From Undaria pinnatifida (taxonomy: Eukaryota; Sar; Phaeophyceae; Laminariales; Alariaceae), in NCBI GenBank assembly GCA_012845835.1, contig JABAKD010000018.1, positions 4,357,616-4,421,615 of the forward strand: a stretch of DNA of 64,000 nucleotides, given 5' to 3'. Below the pieces are notes generated by a model. The model saw only the letters and a list, made by a program, of their open reading frames with translations, ran no database searches and had not been told where the DNA came from. This document shows, in pieces, positions 63,085 to 64,000 of the stretch; the stretch's first letter is position 1, and the number at the start of each line of letters is the position of its first letter. The position numbers were made by a program, and so were the translations under genes.

Positions 63085-63205
63085 AGCGTTGGGCTGAGAA
63101 AGCAACTGAGTTAAATCGACACACGACGCGTATGAAAATACGTGGAAGTGTGGTGAGCTAAAGCTTTATTTTTCCCCATCCGCCGTAGGATAGAAGAAAA
63201 AAAAA
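63085..63205 (+). repeat. Family C repeat, uninterrupted
   Basis: GCGTTGGGCTGAGAAAGCAA, CTGAGTTAAATCGACACACG, GTGTGGTGAGCTAAAGCTTT, ATTTTTCCCCATCCGCCGTA. It serves as an empty site for the MITE seen at 62132. From 63200 to 64000 I see no gene; a CACCGCGTACCGTGG block recurs near 63335 and 63600. Confidence 0.75.
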
Positions 63206-64000
63206 CAAAACTTGTGGTCGCCTTTAGCTCCGTGGCTAGAGCTTGTGGCTTCGTTGCATGTTTTTTTCAGCATTATTCTTTCTTGAGCGGGGGCCCCTTG
63301 GCCGGTGGGACTAGATTTGGCTCGCTTCACTAGTCCACCGCACCTCACGGTGTTGAACGATGCTGCCACGTGCAAGGCACTTAGGACGGTATTCACGGCG
63401 GCGAGGGTGTTGACAAAGATGCGCAGCACCGAAGAGCCCTGCGCGCCGCAGTATCAGTCCACGCCTTGTGCTCGCGCTGGTCTATTGCGTTTGAGCACCC
63501 GTTGATGCCCGCTGGTTACGACTCGGATTCGACCACACCGTGTGATCGAATCCGGGTAGTACTTGGCGCGCGTCGGCAGGCGTTCAGGCGTACCAGTCCA
63601 CCGCGTACCGTGGCGTTGGACGATACTGCCTTGCGCAAGGCGCCTTGGTTGTGGTTTCTTGTGCTCCAGGTTTGCGACTGTAGTTGAATCCGGGCATTTA
63701 GCTAAAAATAATCTACAGTGTGTCGACGGGCGTCCATGCGCACTAGGGCGCCACCCGCTAGAGCGTGCAACATGCAGCACTACCGCCGCTCGCAGGGAGC
63801 CTCGGCAAGTGTTCGGCTTTGCTCCAGCCTCACCTAACTTGGCTTGAATCCTAGTCGTCGGTGACGCGACTAGAGCATGACCTTATGCTGACGCGATGCC
63901 CAGCGTGCGGCGGTATCATATCGCTTCACGCCTGTTGCGTGTGTCATGTCTAGTCTTGCCTTCTCTTGTCTCGTCATGTCATGCCTATCCTTTTCCTATC

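Overview
The window looks like nuclear DNA of a eukaryotic alga with a red-type secondary plastid, most likely a photosynthetic stramenopile; a brown alga or close relative is possible but not proven. The reasons are genes cut into short exons by GT-AG introns of 0.35 to 3.5 kb, heavy microsatellite and transposon content, a short nuclear insert of plastid dnaK (a gene carried on red-lineage plastids), and TTAGGG-type interstitial repeats. Open reading frames alone are misleading here because most are translated repeats. The genes were found by chaining exons through splice sites and reading phase.

Region 1 (1 to 31252, + strand) is one very large gene, MIOS (Mio/SEA4), a GATOR2 subunit. Its 5' end lies left of the window. 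Twenty exons with about 3.5 kb of coding sequence are spread over 31 kb. They run from the end of the N-terminal beta-propeller through the alpha-solenoid to the C-terminal zinc-binding RING-like domain and a stop codon. The introns hold satellites, a decayed LINE, C-tailed SINE-like elements and small DNA transposons.

Region 2 (31.3 to 45.1 kb) is intergenic, between two convergent genes, and is nearly all repeats: GATC-, CAGATC- and AAGCTTCC-type arrays, a terminal-inverted-repeat MITE family, a stray copy of a MIOS exon start, and the plastid dnaK fragment.

Region 3 (45185 to 55521, - strand) is a complete ten-exon gene for a DOT1-like methyltransferase of about 366 residues. All exon phases join without a gap.

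Region 4 (55.5 to 64 kb) holds a foldback with arms of about 720 bp and a 50-nt loop, a tandem duplication that gives paired empty and filled sites for a TTAA-targeting MITE, a tentative two-exon gene on the - strand, and the first exon of a DNL-type zinc-finger (Zim17/HEP1-like) gene on the + strand running off the window.

The most unusual signal is recurrent. In introns of both large genes, the 3' splice site plus the start of the next exon is duplicated upstream as a decayed copy, usually without the acceptor AG. Six such copies lie in their own gene and a seventh lies 13 kb away. Family assignments rest on recalled family sequences, not on database searches.
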